Assembly (NCBI GenBank): GCA_023846275.1
Contig: CM043869.1
Coordinates: 39,210,737-39,274,736 of the forward strand
Direction: 5' to 3'
Length of the DNA: 64,000 nt
Source: Vanilla planifolia
Lineage: Eukaryota > Streptophyta > Magnoliopsida > Asparagales > Orchidaceae
In this document: positions 1 to 13,600 of the stretch, piece after piece
How positions within the stretch are numbered: the first letter of the stretch is position 1
How the letters are laid out: every line of letters begins with the position of its first letter
Translations under genes and position numbers: made by a program
The notes under the pieces: generated by a model
Databases searched by the model: none
What the model was told of the DNA's origin: nothing
Seen by the model: only the letters and a program-made list of their open reading frames with translations

Positions 1-847
1 CCCCCCTCTTGTGGGATTTCCTTAAGCACAAAGAACTACAATTATGAACTAACAATAGCTAAGCAGATCTTATTATCCGGGATAGAATAATGACAAACCA
101 GAAATAGCTTCAATGTTTTCACCTATGCATATCAGTGAGATATTCGAAGAACCAAGAAAAGAAATTACCCATTTAAAAGGAGCATGCAAGGAATTGAAAA
201 CTATCCATGTAACGTCAAATGCAACTAAAATGCTGAAAATAAAACATTTTGGTGGAGGTGAAAGGATCCCCAATATTTAGGAGTCAAACAACCATGCATC
301 AACCGTAGAGTTGACTACAGCAGAAAAGATGAAAAATGGACGGTCACATCACAGTCTGGCTGATGATATTTGAGGCAAATATGGGACAATGAGAGATGCT
401 GGGTGGAATTATTTGTAAATGGGAGATTGGTAAAAGGGCTATGGAAGAGAAAAGGAAGTATTGGCACAAGCACAACAGTTGGAGAAGAAGAAAAAAGAGG
501 GTGAAGTGTTGGCATACGCAATGGTTAAGGGAGAAACTAGTGCATGGAAAACATAAGGTGCATAATTTTGTGTGAAATTTTATGGATTTGCATTTTTCTT
601 AGAAAGTGGCTTTTGCATTTTAGAGTATTATTGTTGTATTAATGCCTGTGGGCATCTTCTGGTTAATTTCTAAGGTTTTGTATGTGCAGAGTAACTGCTA
701 TTGTTTGTTTGCTATGTTTTTTCACTATTGATTTAATTATATAACATCTGTGACTATTTTAAATTGAAAAATGTTTATAAGAAGATGTTAGCGATTATCT
801 TGTGAGCTTTGTGGTATAGAGTTTTTATTGTACGTGTTACATTGTAG
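1..847. other. Non-coding: probable NOT3 intron, left edge of window
   Basis: No exon is supported here. The first recognisable NOT3 exon begins at 848 after an AG, in the middle of the conserved N-terminal coiled-coil domain, so this stretch is most likely the intron before it. I looked for the preceding NOT3 segments (the first ~130 residues of the family) in both strands and did not find them, so they should lie left of the window. Two short minus-strand reading frames (73-273 and 315-521) have no recognisable protein character. Confidence 0.6.
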
Positions 848-3800
848 GATCCAAAAGAGAAGGCCAAAGCAGAAACAAGGGATTGGCTGAATAGTATGGT
901 ATGTGTGGAAATTTATTGCTTTCTCCTTCTAGTTATGCTTCGCTTAAAGTCTAATTCATCTAGCTTGTTTAATAAATGTTTTGATAACAGAATTTCTTGC
1001 CTAGAGGACATTTACTACCACATAGTGGTATTTTTTTAAGCATAAAATAGCAGCTCCTGAGCTGGTTTATACTTTCATATACCTGAGCATTCCGAACACA
1101 GAATCCAAACATGCTTAAGTGTTAACTGCAAGGTTTAATGTCTCTGAATACTTGATTTTCTGTGGCTTTTGGTATATTTTAACAGAACTGCCATTGTTAT
1201 GCAGATTAAGGATGCTAGTTTTTTAATTATTCAACTTTACATGATGGATACCACCTTTTATACTCTCTTCAAAATTCATCCGTTGTTTTGTTTTATACTG
1301 GATCATAGATCATTTCCTAGTTTATTCTCATATTTATAGGTGGCAGATTTGGAGAATGAAATTGATAGCTTTGAAGCAGAGGTTGAGGGACTATCTGTTA
1401 AGAAAGGAAAGTCTAAGCGTTCAAGACTGGTGATTAGGATCTCTATCTGCGCCCCATATAACTCCAGTGTGGGCCTTCCAAATACTTAAGTGTTTCATGC
1501 TACTTATATTTGCAGGCACATTTAGAGACATCCATTGCTCGACACAAAGCTCATATAATGAAGCTGGAGCTGATTTTGAGGCTGGTGGATAATGATGAGC
1601 TGAGTCCTGATCTGGTCAATGATGTTAAGGACTTGGTAGAAGATTATGTGGAACGTAATCAGGTATGCCTATCAAAAATTTCTTTGCTTGAGGAACATCA
1701 TATTGGAGGGATGCTTCTTCTTATGTGATGCTTTATCCTTGTTTTAATAGGAGAGCTTTGATGAGTTTAATGATGTTGATGAACTCTATAGTTCTTTACA
1801 ACTGGATAAGATCGAAGTTCTTGATGAACTTGTTTCACGTGGTCCCTCTACTCTTGTTAAGGTAGTTTCTATGATTTTTTTTTCATGATTTATAGTTGAT
1901 AAATATTTATAATGAAATGATGAGAATTTTGTGATTAAATTTTGGTTTTGAAAAAAAAAGGCTTTTTAAACAAATGATATTTTTTTGTTATATGTGATGT
2001 GGTAGTTAAAGTTTTTCTTATTTTTTATTTGTTGATTTAATTATACATTTGGGCTACATTTTTTGTGGATACTAAAATTTCATCACACTTGAGATAAACC
2101 TTGTATTCATACATATGTTATTAATGTGAGGATTGGATTGAGACAAGACACTACAAGAAAACTACTAATAAAGAGCAACAACGAATAAGGACCATATGGA
2201 AATGAGAATGAACATTGATGGATTATAAAAATATTAACATCACAAAATGATTTATTTGATCATTGGGATGATCTTGCTTGTAGAAAATAGTAAGCCACTT
2301 AAGATAAAACTTTTTTTTATGGATTCTCTCTTCTTGAGTTTTAGTTCCTTTTTTGAGCAATAAATCTTGGTGTAGACCCCTTTTAAAGGTCCTTGGAGAA
2401 GTTATGTAGACATTTGCATCAATTTTAACATATCATGTCATGATCCCAATGCTTCTTGTTGTGTTCTCTAGGACATGGTGATAGACTTCGTCAAAGAAAT
2501 AAATTTCATTTCATCTCAAATCCCTTGCCTTGCTTTCTCGTATTACTTGATAATATATATAATACTAACAAATTGGTTTAAATCAGAGTATAAAAATGAT
2601 ATTAAGGGCATCAATACATTATCAAATGAGAGTGATGAATAAAACTAAATATAAACCATAATCAAACACCTTCTCATATAATACATAACAGGAAAATGTC
2701 ACATGCATATTTGTCACAATCAAAACTTATTCTAACTATCTTAATTGTAAAATCATAATATTAAAAATATAATATTCACAATAGTCTATATTAAGTTGTT
2801 CAACTTATTTGTTATTTTGATTATCTTTTCGTGTTACATCTGTGACATGACCTGACGTAAGCAAGAAACTAAGTTTTATAAAACATAGTTGATGAATTTT
2901 ATATAAAATAATTATTATGATATGATAAAAATCAATAGTAATAAAAATAAGTATAAATATAAATATGAATATGACATCTTTTAAATAAATCATTAATAAC
3001 AACGAATAACATACTCAATAACATCTATGTACATATATATATATATATATATGTTCTATATTTCTTATATACGTATCATATATTATATTTTATTTATTTT
3101 TTTCTTATCTCTATCTTTTTTTTTATTTTTTTATTTTAATTAGGCCTATTTTTTTTCACATAACAATTATTTCATATTCATAATCATTTCTCATCTCATT
3201 TTTATATGACATTTTATCATATCATCTTTATATCTTTGTCTATAAGCATAAAATAATTGACAAACTATATCAATCACATCATGTTCTCGTACATAAATTC
3301 TATACAAAATACTGGTAGTTTCGTCTTTTCTGGGTGGCTAAGCTCAAACAACAATCAGAATATCTTTTAATTTTCCATTTATTTCAATTGTACAAACTGT
3401 ATGTATATTATTTAATTGATAGAAATTGTCATTATATGATGAACTAGATCCTTTGTACTTTTCTATCATACTAAAGGTCTTTTTTTTGGATGTGTCATAG
3501 TTGTGAACTTTATGCCATGATTCAAAAAAGTATCCTGAAATTTCTTAATAGGAAGTTGTCGATTTCGGAAAATGTAAAGAAAATGAATACTTTGATGAAA
3601 TTTGAAAATTATGATACTACCATATTAAATAAATATTGTATTGCACTAAAAAAATACAAAAAAAGAAATATAGGATTTGGATTGTTTTTTTGGGTCTCCT
3701 AATGCTTGATCCTGAAACAGTATTCTTTTCATGCATTTCTTTCTCATTTGCTTAATTAACCAGCACTACAAGTAGTTGAGAAAGGGTTGATAGTTTTTCC

Positions 3801-6004
3801 CAAATAACAGATGGAGTCTAATTCAAAAGGATCAAAACACAAGCTAGGTATAAAATCGCAATCCCGATCTAAGAATCACAACAAAATTAGGGGGAATGAA
3901 CATGCTCTTATCCCACCTATATCAAAAAAGCTTGTCTCGCCAATGCAAAGTTTGCGGAGGTTAGCAATTTTTAGAGACATAACCTTCTATCATTTGCTAG
4001 AAGTTACTTTCTTATATTATGGACGCCTATTGCTAAGATGAGAATTTCAAATGTGCTATTGCGGCTACTCCAACCTTTGTCAAATTACCTTAATGGAAGA
4101 TCACCTTACATTGTAAATGAAAAGAGTTGGTTCACACTCATTTGTTTCTAATTTTTTTGCCCTATTTTGATGTGTTAGACATTATTTTGTACTTGTCCGT
4201 TGATTTCAAGTAGTAATTGTTGATACAAACTTCTTTGCAGCATTCCTCACAAGGTATCGCTGCTAAAAAACAAGATGAAGATACAGCTCCTATGAAAGTT
4301 AATGTTAATACTGCCCTAAGAACTACACCACTGAAAGCTGAAGCCATGGGAAACTCTCCGTTGGCAACTCAATCTGGCCTTACATTGCAGGCATCAGCAT
4401 CTAGCGAACTTAGTGCATCATCAATGCTTTCTGCTCCGCAACGTGGTACAATAGACAGTTGGTCTGCTTCTGTTTCTTTTCCGCTCGTTAATACAGAAGA
4501 TGATAAGAACAGCTTCATTAGAAGGGAATCTCCTGCTACCCATGAGATGGGAATTCCTGCTACCCATGAGACGGAAATAGGAAGCATTGCGAGTTTAGGA
4601 TCATCAAATCTACCATCTATAAATGCTTCCAGAAATTTTAGCTCAGTTAGCAGCATTCCTAGCTCTGAAACTCTCAGTTCAGTCCCTGCAGCATCTGAGA
4701 TGAGCCAGAGAACTATTTTAAACATTGATGAGATGACCTCTTCTGATGGTCTTGATCAATCAATGATTTCTCCTTCAAGTAACAAATTGGTATTACAGCA
4801 AACTTCACATGCTGATGATGCAACTTCTTCAAAAGATTTTATCGACCTGTATGGAAATCCTTTTACCGGTGGAAGAGTCTTTTCACCATCTATTGTCAGT
4901 GGAGTTCAATGGAGGCGACAAAGTGGAAATACCATTCTGAATCAAACTGAAACGGTATGTTTCTTGGAAAATGAATGATCAATTATTTTTTCCTTGCTCT
5001 TTAAATTTTCAAATGGTTTAATAGGAAATGTAAACTTTAAGTTGAACATTAATTTAGTAGAGCAGGATTTAGAAAGCAAAATGAAATTATTGCTTTGTAA
5101 AACTCTGTAATGGACATCTAAAAAATAAGAATTATAAGAGAATTTTAAAAATATAAGCTATAAAGTTTGATATAATCCCTTAACAAAGCTATCTTAAGGG
5201 TAGTAATTAAAAGTTTTTTTATGATGCATCTAATAAGTATTTCATTTGGATAAGATCCTATAAAATAATGTTTAGATATTTTAGAAAATTTGAATGACAC
5301 GTTTCAGCACATGCAGCACTGACATTAGTATTCTTCAAATGCTTATATCATCATTCTAAGATGTAGAACGGAAGCTGTATTACTCTAATGCCTTCTCTAT
5401 TGACAAAATGTTGTATGTTCTTCTGTAATCTGAGCTAGTAGAGAGATTTATGTTCATTTGGGTAAGTTGCAAGAGTTTTCATCACTTATCCAGGTTTCAA
5501 ACTCTTCATCCTTCGTAGATGATATTCAACTATCTGGAGACACTTTTCTAACTCCAGGACAACAATTACAAGAAGGCCATTCTTCAGCCAGTGTTGGCGT
5601 CATTGGTCGTAGAAGTGCTTTTGACGTTGGCATCATTGGCGAAAACCTTAGATCATTAGGTGTTACTGACACTATGCATGATCGAAATTACAACTTGCAG
5701 ATGCTTGAAGCAGCTTTTTCCAAGCTTCCTCAGCCCAAGGATTCAGAGCTCGTCAAGAACTATGTGCCAGTAAAAATCTTCTCTTCCAGTAAACAAAGCT
5801 TTTTATAATTCTTCTTAAACGTCTTTTGTGGTAAATTTGGCTCTCTTTTGTTTAGAGGCATCCTGTAGCAACTCCTGCTTACTATCCCCAGACTCAGGCT
5901 GAAATCATTGAAAATCCAGCCTTTTGGGTAAGAATAGGTTCAGATCCGATTGAAATGGAAACACTATTCTTCGCTTTTTACTACCAACAGGTACATTGTA
6001 CAAG

Positions 6005-6042
<38 letters not shown>

Positions 6043-6470
6043 TGCGTAATTAATTTTATTCTAATAAACTATTGCAGAACACCTACCAACAGTACTTGGC
6101 TGCAAGAGAACTGAAGAGACACTTCTGGAGATACCATACAAAATATAACTTGTGGTTTCAGAGATATTTAGAGCCTAAAATTACTACTGATGAATTTGAG
6201 AGAGGAACGTACGTATATTTTGACTTCCGTTTTGCAGATGATAATCAATACAAGGGATGGTATGATGAGCTCCTGCTCTTGATTTATTGTTTTGTTTTTA
6301 TACAATTAGGAATATTTTAAATTTGATAACATTGCTCTGTTTTGGATTTCTTCTTGAGAAATAAAATGCTGCAGTTACATCTCCTTAATTATGGTTTTTC
6401 CAGGTGTAAACGCATCAAAGATGATTTCACATTTGAATATAGTTTCCTTGAAGACGAGCTTGTGATTTAG
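848..6470 (+). CDS. NOT3: CCR4-NOT complex subunit 3/5 (NOT3/NOT5), 5'-truncated by window edge
   Basis: Scaffold subunit of the CCR4-NOT complex, which deadenylates mRNA and regulates transcription and translation. Exons that join in frame: 848-898, 1340-1429, 1516-1662, 1751-1861, 4241-4954, 5494-5769, 5856-5990, 6078-6259, 6404-6470 (TAG at 6468-6470); 1773 nt, 590 residues. The first four exons encode the end of the Not3 N-terminal coiled-coil domain ([42 protein letters not shown]). Exon 4241-4954 is Ser-rich and ends with the plant-conserved [11 protein letters not shown]. Exon 5494-5769 contains GVIGRRS and NLQMLEAAF. The last three exons form the C-terminal NOT box ([38 protein letters not shown]). 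Oddities: the Gln-rich exon that plant NOT3 carries after the SIVSG segment is not found between 4955 and 5493, and the 1862-4240 intron has only a doubtful exon at 3811 whose phase does not fit the next exon. It could be a divergent paralogue. The identity is sure; completeness is not. Confidence 0.88.
6007..6041 (+). repeat. Poly(T) tract of 35 in NOT3 intron
   Basis: An uninterrupted T run in the intron between exons 5856-5990 and 6078-6259. It lies about 35 bases before the acceptor AG (6076-6077), so it may also serve as a long polypyrimidine tract. Its length is likely to vary between individuals. Confidence 0.9.
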
Positions 6471-7624
6471 ACTGCACCTGCTATAGGTAAACAAACTAAG
6501 AACTCCATCCATTTAGCTCTCATTACTTGCATCATGTGTTTGCTTGCTATATACATATAATACATACATAAAAGCAATGCAGAAACAATTAAATGCAGTT
6601 AACCAATTTTATTGAATACCAACAGGAATGTAGCATGCTGATCTTGTACAGGAAATCAGTATACTTTTTTACTTTCATTGTAAATCCAGTTCATGTCCTT
6701 TTGAACGATTTGAAAGTCATCAATTTCAACTGCACATATCATTATAGCTACCAAAATAGAGATGGCGTTTGAGTAGAATTTTGAGTTAAGGTAGGCAGTA
6801 GTACATCTAAAACATCAATTTTGAACACCAGAAACATTCATTTCAGTTAGGGTTTTAGAATATAACTGATGACTATTGATGCGGATTTTTGTTCATTTGT
6901 ATTCTATTGTGAACGTTTTCGCAAAAACAGCAATTATAGTTTGAAATATTTAAGATGCTCAGGTATATTGGTAAAAATTTATTTTTTATTTTTTTTGCCC
7001 AAAATGCAGAAAAGAAATGTATCATTTTAATAACACAATAAGATGAGGTAATAATTAAGGGTGGTTCGAATGAGTGTTAAATTAATATTTTGTTAAGTCT
7101 TTTTTGTTAGAATCAGCAATTGTTAGTTTGTTTGATGGGTATGTCCTAAGTGTGTTTTTGTTTCGATTTTAAAACGTCAAGAGCTTTTCTAACATTAGAA
7201 GATAAATTAATGGAATAATAATATAATGATGACAGTTGTAAAATTAGTCTAAAAAATTAAAATGCTAAACATTATCCCAGACCATCTATTTTTATTACCA
7301 TAGTTATCACACCATCAACACAACAAAATAAGACATTTAATGTTTTTGTAGATATGTTTTAATTCATACAGTTTTTAACACACGAGGGATAAACCTTAGC
7401 AGTACATTAATTAAACTGATAAAGTTTGATTAATATCATCACTATATGATCATTAAGTCCACTAGATTCACAAAACATCAATTTACACGTTAATTTCAAT
7501 CGCTACACTAAGATACAACAAATCTTAACATAGTCATCTTTAATCTACATTCTGCATCAATTAGAAGAGAAGATTAACCTAATAGAAATAACCTGTCAAC
7601 TGATTCATTAAAACATGCAAAACA
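6471..7624. other. Convergent 3' flanks of NOT3 and the NEMP gene
   Basis: Between the NOT3 stop (6470) and the stop of the minus-strand NEMP gene (7625) there is about 1.15 kb of AT-rich sequence. It should hold both 3' untranslated regions and polyadenylation signals. AATAAA-like hexamers are too common in this composition to assign. I see no further gene. Confidence 0.6.
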
Positions 7625-10600
7625 TCAACTGGCAAAGGACCATTTGAAGAGACTAAAGCAATTGTTTCCATCCTCCACGGCTGTTTCTTCAGAGGAAGCG
7701 GATGAGCTCTCTTGAGTATCCTCAGAGCTGTTATCATTTGCCAACCGCATCCGGTAAGCATTGTCGGCGATCCACTTTCCAACCTCCGGTGTCGAAGCCC
7801 ATTCCTCGAGAGCCCCTCTGGTCGATTCGCGTGTGAAGTCTTCCCATTCCATCTTTGAGAACTTTCTCGTCGGGGGGGTTTTGTGGAAGGTGGAGTAGAA
7901 GTTCTCACTTTGTCTTCTATTTCTTATGCTGGGTGTTGAGTTCCTTTTTGGTGTTGAGCTCATCTGCCCTGCAAACATAAAACCAAATTAGAAAATGGTC
8001 CGCCAATAAATTACATAGTTGATGAAGATAATTGAGAAATTGTTGTAAAAAAGTTGCAGGTTTTATCCTTCTCACGTGTTATTTTGTTTTCTGCCTTCAA
8101 CTAATGCTAGTAAATGAGCAAAAAGCAGTCATAAAAGTATTATTAAATGCCTATAATTCAATGAATGATATAAACTATGAGTTCTACAATAGCAGAAAAC
8201 AATTGTTACCTTTTGCAGGGGAGATGGATAAGCCGTTACTACTTGGAGTTCCCCATGTTAGGTTTCCAGAGCCCTCATTAGCCGAGCGGGTAAAAAATTC
8301 AGCATTCCTGTTGCTGCCAGAAGAAGCTTGAAATGCCCTTTTGTGCCATAAACTTGCATTTTTAGGATTCCTGTTCCTCCTGTAGACAAAACAAAGATTG
8401 CAGTTTACTAGAAGAAAAACTCGAAAAGGAAATTATAACATAACAGCAAAACGTGCAATGTTTAACCATTCGATTGATGTGAGAAGAGAGCAGAGAGACC
8501 AACAAGCACCAAGCGCAACGACAGACAGAAGAGCGTCGAGCGAGCTCTGTCAAAATAGCAGCCAAAAAGCAAACATTAGCGACTACTGATTTCGACACAT
8601 CTAAGTAAGATTGTAGAATGCAAACGTTGGATGCAGGCGTCGACCACCTGGTTCGATTGATGTCCTTAATTTGAGTTGCATTAATGAGAGAAAGGAAAGA
8701 ATCACAGCATATCATATCTTATTCACCAATAGGTTAGCCAATTTAATTGTGAATTTAGAATTGCACTTCAAATATTGATCTTAAATTTCAAATCTCATTT
8801 GAGCTTAATCCCTAAATAATGAAAAAAAATTGTAAGAAGTGAACTAAGTTGATTTTTCAGATTAATCAATTTTTAACCAATCATTTGATTTTATAATTGG
8901 ATTAAGTTTGCTTTTGGTTTATTTATAATTTCAATCTTGCCTGATTAAACTAAATGATCTCTCTTATACTGACTTTTTTATCAGTTTAAAAAGGTAAAAT
9001 TTCTAACTATGAAAACTAAAATAACCCAATGTTGCTCTTGCAATTCTAACTATATTTTAAATAGAGATGTACAGAACTATATCTATATTGAAGCAACAAA
9101 AGCACTTATATAAACTTCAAAAATTGGCACTCAGATAACTTGAAAGGTTACCTGTAGTACAAGAATCACAGCAACAATACGCATTGCCCACTTAACAAAT
9201 TGAGCTATCCCAGCATCAATTGTGCCATCTTCAGAAAGGATAAATTTCCTTACAATCCAGTACCCTAAGGCAGCCCCAGCTAGAACTATTCCAACTAGAA
9301 GAAAAATAGATACCTGTTGAAACAAAATATAACATATACAAATACTAAAATGAGACAAGAATAAATCTAATGAATATGCATAAGGAGAGGCATAACAACA
9401 ACAAAGATCATTTTACAAGCAACATATTTAATAATTCAACTTGTCCAGAAGAACAAGTAAATAGAACATTATTGTAGGGTCACTAATTCTCACTATTACT
9501 AATTGGTTTCTTATTTTTCTGCTCAATTTAATTCTAGTTCAATGAGAATTTTGGAATACATTGGTATTAGGTTTAAGAAACCTCCACTTCTTGCTGCATA
9601 AATTAAGCAACTATTCATCTTCAAAGTACATGTATTAACAACCTACCTCCATTTGTATGACCTCACATTCCCTATATGTGATCACTACAGTTTTTAATAT
9701 ATAATACAAGTCTCACTCTTCAAGAGTAGCTCCCAATCAAATTCTCACCATTAAAATAAATCATGAAAACTCTACTCTCATGGAATATTAAATATTCCAC
9801 TATTTTTTTAATGGAACGCTCCCAATCTTTAAAAGTGACTCTTGATCACATTCACAACATTAAATAACTCAATGGACTTTTATATATCTCGTTCTTCTGT
9901 ATAAAAGATCTAAGACACCACAATATATCAAAGTATCACTGATCCTTTTACATTAAGTCCATCATTTTACCAATGACTGCTATCCTCTACATGATCGCCA
10001 CAGTTTCTTTTTGCTTCTTGATCCACATTTGTTTTCAAAGAAAAGTTTTTCAAAAAAAAAAAGAAGTCAAAAAAGTCTCAGGATCTCCAGGATTTACCCA
10101 AAAACTGAGCCCTACCTATCATTGCACTAATTTCCAGGGTTCTAATACGTAGAAGTACAATCTTATCCACACCCAAGAACAGAAAAACATAGACAGCTAT
10201 ACTCATCCAAAAAAGTCAGATTAAAAAACAAGAGCATGCGCACACAGATGTATGTGTGGTGAAAGAGAGCAAGCTGGTGGTGTACAGTTAACAATAATCG
10301 ATCAGAAAACAAATACGGATCAAGAAGCAATCCAAAGCTCAGAAGGAGCGTGATCTGGCTGTGTATGTACTCTTTTGAAACCAGTCAATAATAATCGATT
10401 TGCTTGAGATTGAACCAAGATGCTTCAGAGCTCCTCAATCCCAAGTCTATATGAGGCGGACACAAGACTGGAATCAAAACAGCGATAGTTCCAAGGGTTA
10501 CCAAGGTATCAAGTGCATGAGTGTCATGACACTACGAGATCTGAGAGGGTCAATGCCACAACTTTATACCAATGCATTTTGAAGGGTCCTCCATGATCAT

Positions 10601-13600
10601 GGCTTCTGAATTCTAGGTAAATGAAATTAAAGTTCAAGTCTATCATCTCAAGGGATTCTGCAATGCAGTTACCACTGAACTCCAATAGAGTAATGCAAAT
10701 TGGATAAAACTCTTTCAGATGCTAAAATTGCATAAACAATGATAACAGTAGCACAATAATCCAAAAAGCTGATCAACATAAGTAATATATAAAGAAAACA
10801 ATTTAAAAAAAACGGTAGTTCATCACTCTTGATTGCTATCGTGCTAAACAATGAAAATCAGCAGCATAATAATCCAAAACACTAATCAACTTAAGTAACA
10901 TAAAAGAAACAATCTAAAGAAACAGCAGTCCATCACTCTTTGGGTGCTATAGTGCTTTGGCTTATCATATTATTCTAGTGTGATGTGGCACTGAATAATT
11001 CGAAAAGCTTATGCTTTTTTTACATTACTAAAACCAAAAAGAAAAATAACAAATTTCATATTTTAAAAAAATGAAAAGTTATCTTTCCAAATTATTGTCA
11101 TGAAATTATAACAAACTCTAATCAGATTTATTATAAGTCCATTCAATGTTGGGAAAAGCAAAATAAGACTTCGAGAAAAAAAAAATGTCGTTGTATGCAC
11201 GGACACATTTTTTAACCTCATTAACAAAAAAACATTAAACACACTTCAATAAATGTCAATATTATTCCCATTCCACATCTTACTAATAGAAATGTCACAT
11301 TCCACTTAAATATATTATATAAATTAAAAAAGAAAAACAAATAAACTGTTAAGTATAACCTAGACAACAAAATTCAGGTAGAGGAGCACACTTTTAAAAG
11401 CCAAAGCAGCTTCCACCTAGATTAAAGAATATCTTGCTTTCTATGACTATAGAAATAAAAAATGCAAATAAAAGTTCATATTCAGGGTCTAGCATATATT
11501 TAACCAATCACCTTCTTTTGGTTCTTTATCAACTTACCGGATTATGCATCTCTTCACTCAGCCCAAAGTTTACAAGGACAGAGTTGACAATTGTGGAGAA
11601 GTAATGTGCAATATATGAACCAACTCCAAGCTGCCAAAAGAAAACCAGATAAGGCTTAATGGAATGAATTATACTTTTAAGTAATTTATATCAATAATAA
11701 GAATAAGAAAAGTAATACCAGAGGCATGACCTTACCACAGACCCATATAATGTAAGATAGAATACATTTTTCCTACCCATTGGTATTAACTTCATTCCCT
11801 ACAAATAGATTGTAACATTAGTAACACATGCCAAGACTAATATTCCATATAAAATTCTCTTTACAAAACATTATGAAAAGGGCAAGTTCAGTTAAAAAAC
11901 AGAGACAATCTATGAATTATCAAGCAAAGTGACAATCCAAATCTCATCATTTTGAAAGCAAGCCTCATAAGAATATTATATAACAACCAAAAAAATAATC
12001 ACTACTTTCTATCCACACCAACCAATATCAAACTTGCACAAAACGCATACAACAGAAGGTAAGAGCAAACGTAGTGAAACTGCCAACTTCTCTTTCACAA
12101 TACTTGCCATGCCAAGATGTTTTAACTTATATCAATCTATATACATAATCCAAATTCCCAAAAAAATCACACTTCGATATTCAGAGAAGAAAAGAACCTG
12201 GAATAGAATGAGCAAAATAACAAGCAAAACACCTAAAGCCATTGAACTGCTATAGTAAAATGGTGCCCACTTGCTCACAGTTGGTGCCATCAACAATAGA
12301 ACAAAACCAATACCAAAGCAAACCAAGCGCCATTGTTGAAACTCTGCAAAACAAATATATTTGTTTTAAAAGAAAGTTAGAAACCATAAAATACACTTAC
12401 AAACACTATTTTACAAAACCAGATTGTCCCAACAAAGAAAACAGATCTAGAAATAAAACCAAACCTTCCTCAACAGACACTCCGACTGAGCCAGAAACCT
12501 TTTCTCCTGATCTAACATCAATGAATCTGGTATCATAAGGTGACATCACAGACTTCCATTCACCCTTCTGAAGACTTCTCCAATCATCATTTTCGCATTG
12601 GCACATACCCAGAGAAGCATTTCTGTGATGTTAGAAACCATGAAGTTAAAAATTTTCAAAGCACAAATTCCACAAAAATAGGAATCATTTAATGCTTCCA
12701 AAAATCAAATTAGTTCTAGTAAAAAAGCACAAAATTGGAGATCTGAGTTTCACAGATTACAAATGCATTGCTTACTAGTCTTCAATAAAAAAAGAATTGC
12801 ATTGCTTACCGATGGAAGCAAATCCCGACATTCCCATAAAGCTTCTTGGGCATATCATCAGAAGCCTTAACTGTCACATGCAATGAACTTGCATAGCTCC
12901 TCAAGTTCAGCCTTGAGGTTCCATGTACTCGTACTCTCTCACAAAAATTTCCAGCATCAAACGATGGATAAAGGTCTGCAAGTGGACTCTCTACACTAAT
13001 ATCTGAAATGAAAACAATAAATTTATTAACTACACCTTCAGGAGAAAAAAAACATAAAAAAGCAGAGAAAATAGAAGCTTAACTCCCCTCTATTGTATGA
13101 GTGAGACTAGCCTATGCTGGATTGCTGCCCAAGTGAGTATCCTGGTTTTCCATAATGCTGTTGCTGCCAGCCTTGAGTGGGTAGCATTTACCCACATTTG
13201 CATGAAGGTTGTCCGAAGTAAACTCCAACAAATTACCTAGGTCCATGGTCAATATAACAAGTTCCACCAAAGAAATGAATATGAAGGGCTAACATCCTCT
13301 GCTTCAACTATGGTGGTGTTGGCATAAAGCTAAGACCTACCCCATTCTCAAGGTGACATAATGTCTCGTTGCCAGTTCCCATTGATTCACCACTCTAGGC
13401 AACCCCCCACTGACAACGTTAAGACCTATATAGCCAACCCACAAGCCTCCTTGGTTAAACAACCACTCTCTAGAATGGTCAAATCCAAAGGAGTGGACCA
13501 ATTGGCTTGTCTACTCCTAAGACCTTATCTATTGCAAATGGAGATGAGAACTCCCAAGTCCCAAAGCTCATTTGGTAATGTTGCTTATGTTACAAATAAC

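Noticed and set aside
4369..4725. 118-codon minus-strand frame
   Set aside because: Shadow of the long Ser-rich NOT3 exon 4241-4954 in the opposite strand.
7579..7908. 109-codon minus-strand frame overlapping the last NEMP exon
   Set aside because: The alternative frame 7968-7625 carries the conserved FYSTFHKTP and WEDFTRESTR strings and joins exon 9 in phase.
8362..8715. Apparent NEMP exon reading QSYLD on the minus strand with an AA instead of AG acceptor, suggesting a broken splice site
   Set aside because: A better exon in a different frame starts after the AG at 8548-8547 (SSLDALLSVVALGACW), matches the family, and joins both neighbours in frame. No broken splice site is needed.
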